From contig PTFA01000365.1 of assembly GCA_003342895.1 (NCBI GenBank), forward strand, positions 434,001 to 498,000: a DNA stretch of 64,000 nt, written 5' to 3'. Source of the DNA: Casuarius casuarius (taxonomy: Eukaryota > Chordata > Aves > Casuariiformes > Casuariidae). Shown here one piece after another: positions 62,099-64,000 of this stretch. The notes under the pieces are model-generated. The model did not search any database. It had not been told where the DNA came from and saw nothing but the letters and a program-made list of their open reading frames with translations. The position numbers and the translations under genes were made by a program. Each line of letters starts with the position of its first letter. Positions within the stretch are counted from its first letter, which is position 1.

Positions 62099-64000
62099 GG
62101 TGGTGATAGTTTGGGGTTTTTTGTTTTAAGATCTATATGGAAAAATCAATTGTACTATGAAAAATGGGACCAGGATTTTGACCAGCATTTGGAAAGGCTT
62201 TGTCAGGCTGTTCACAGTAGAAGAATTTTGACTGAAATTAATGTGCATCTGTGAATGCCTTGCCTCTGTGGCTTTAGAAACCCTAAAGCTTAAAGTTACT
62301 GGGGATTTTTTCAAATCTGTTAGTCTGTGTGGCTCTCATCAGTGTAGTGTCTCTGCCCGTTTAAGTAACATGCAAACTGATTGACCTCAGAAGTGCAGAG
62401 CCAGTCCTGCATCCTTGGTTCTGATTTCATCAGTAGCCCAGATGAATAATTCATGCAGGTTTTATGAGGATCATATCCAAAAATGATCGATGGAAGTGAG
62501 AGTACAGAACTCATTCCTCCTTTTTATTTCCAGCTCATCTCCCGATGGGATTACAGACATGAAAAACAAAATTCATCTTCAATACTATATCGAACATTGT
62601 AAGGAATTGTTTTTTTCTTGCTGATTTAGATTCCTCTCTGGTGTATGATAAATTGTTCAATAAATAGTGACATGAAATGTATACCTTAGTTTTCAATATA
62701 ACAGCTACAGATGCTTTCATGGGCTAGATCTAATTGAATCTATGCATTGCTTTTAGATGTTGCCACAGATAGTGTTCATGAATCAACAATCCAGTATTTA
62801 CTCGTTCAGGTCCTTCCGTTGCAAGGCTTTTGGATTCCCTGTTCATCTAGAATACTGCTAGTATGTTTAGTGTACAGAAATCTCAACACGGGAATCAAGC
62901 ATTGTGGGGTTCTCAAGATAATGTCCATTTGTTAAAAGAAGCATGTGCTTTATGCACTTTTATTTGTTATTTCATTACTAAGGCCTAAGGGAACAAATGT
63001 GCAGATAACTCTGCTATGGTCTTACCCGGGCCCTAAAGCGCAGCTCTAGCCACGCGCCAAGAACTTGCAGATGCAAAGGTGAGATGAAGAAAAAACACAG
63101 CATATCTCTGTCTCTCTCCACCCCCTCACGTGTTTAGAACTACAACTATATGTCAAGAAAAATCTGTGGAAGTTATTGCTAGTTAAATTGATCAAATAGC
63201 TTAGCATCATGGAGGAAAGACATGAGAATATGAGAAATTACTCATCTCTGAGACAGTCACTTTCTCTGCAAGTTTCCAAAAGTCCTGCACATAATTAGAG
63301 GTCAGTGTTTAAACAACAGGATCAGTTTGGTGGACTGCTGGCTGGGCATCAGTAACGCTGCAGGTTTGATTGACAGTCTGTATGTTCTGTATGAGAGACT
63401 TCAATCAACCTGGGCCGTATGCATTAATAAGGCAAATTTGTCTTATTTTGTCTGAGTGAAGAGCAAAGTTTGGATGAAAATATATGAGTTTAAAAATAGA
63501 TGAACAGAGGCTCTTCTGCTTAGCTCTGGCGGAACAGAGCACCGTGAAGCTGGTCTTGATATTGTTACTTGTGGTTCCGCAGTCGCCAGCTGGTAGAAAG
63601 CAGTTGTTCTGGCTCCATCCCATCCTCCCCACTCGCAGCACAGAGCGCTCTTAGAAGATGAAGGGAATCCAGCTACTGGCTTCAGAACCCCAAAATATCA
63701 CACAACTATTCCTCTCCAGACAGTACACAGTACATACCAATAGTTCAGTGCACAATAAAGCAGTTAGGTATGATTTTTTTTCTGAAGGAGGATATATAGT
63801 AAATAAAAAGTCAGTGTAGAGTTGATTTTTAGGGGAAGTAACTCCACAAAAGCTAGTGGAGCTCTCTGAACATACCAGTTCTAAATCTTCTCCATTGGAT
63901 TTATCAGTAGGAGATGGTACTGCTGACCTTAGCGCTTTTCTAAAAGCTCTACTATAGACTTCTTGTTTTGTTTGTTTTAAATATCAGACATCCTTTTTTC

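Larger units (their letters stand above)
50949..64000 (+). other. TACC2: TACC2 intron, at least 13 kb, running off the window
   Basis: After the alternative first exon, I looked for the shared exon encoding SSDSEEAFETPE and did not find it, so this intron exceeds 13 kb. It contains a 16-bp tandem duplication, an A-rich microsatellite, a hairpin repeat, a 28-bp palindrome, a MIR-like fragment and a 21-base run of N. ORFs here, including one of 187 codons on the minus strand at 56943-57506, have no recognisable family. Confidence 0.75.

Overview
The window looks like a vertebrate nuclear genome, most likely a sauropsid and probably a bird. It is AT-rich, intron-dominated DNA with no bacterial operon structure. 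It has few interspersed repeats: a degraded CR1-like 3' end, old MIR/CORE-SINE-like pieces and an L3/CR1-like tail. I recognise one gene, TACC2 (transforming acidic coiled-coil containing protein 2), on the + strand. The identification rests on remembered family sequence, not a search.

The window covers the 5'/middle part of TACC2. From 1 to 4271 there is intron. One giant coding exon (4272-10046, 5775 bp, 1925 codons) encodes the long, acidic, Ser/Thr/Glu-rich, probably disordered part found only in the long isoform. It contains a conserved island (GLPDFREHISQIF). After an intron of about 18.8 kb comes a 126-bp exon (28845-28970), and after about 8.5 kb a 141-bp exon (37505-37645). A TATA-driven alternative promoter and first exon of the short isoform (ATG at 50881, donor after 50948) follows. 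It starts MGGSQSLQ, as in the short mammalian TACC2 isoform. The rest, to 64000, is intron. The first exon encoding the long N-terminus, and the exons for the SSDSEEAF segment, the SDP repeats and the C-terminal TACC coiled coil, are not in the window.

The recognised exons share one splice phase: each begins with one base that completes a codon and ends two bases into the next. All three internal exons are multiples of three long, so each can be skipped without a frameshift, and both the long transcript and the alternative first exon can join the same downstream exon. The alternative promoter has a C-rich GC-box/i-motif tract, a TATAAATAG box and a 44-codon upstream ORF that stops two bases before the main ATG.

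The intronic DNA holds simple repeats, a 15-bp minisatellite, perfect 24- and 28-bp palindromes, a fossil hairpin repeat, and two stretches that may be further promoters or first exons (about 22.02-22.63 kb and 48.0-48.21 kb). No second gene, functional RNA gene, intact transposon or CRISPR array was found.
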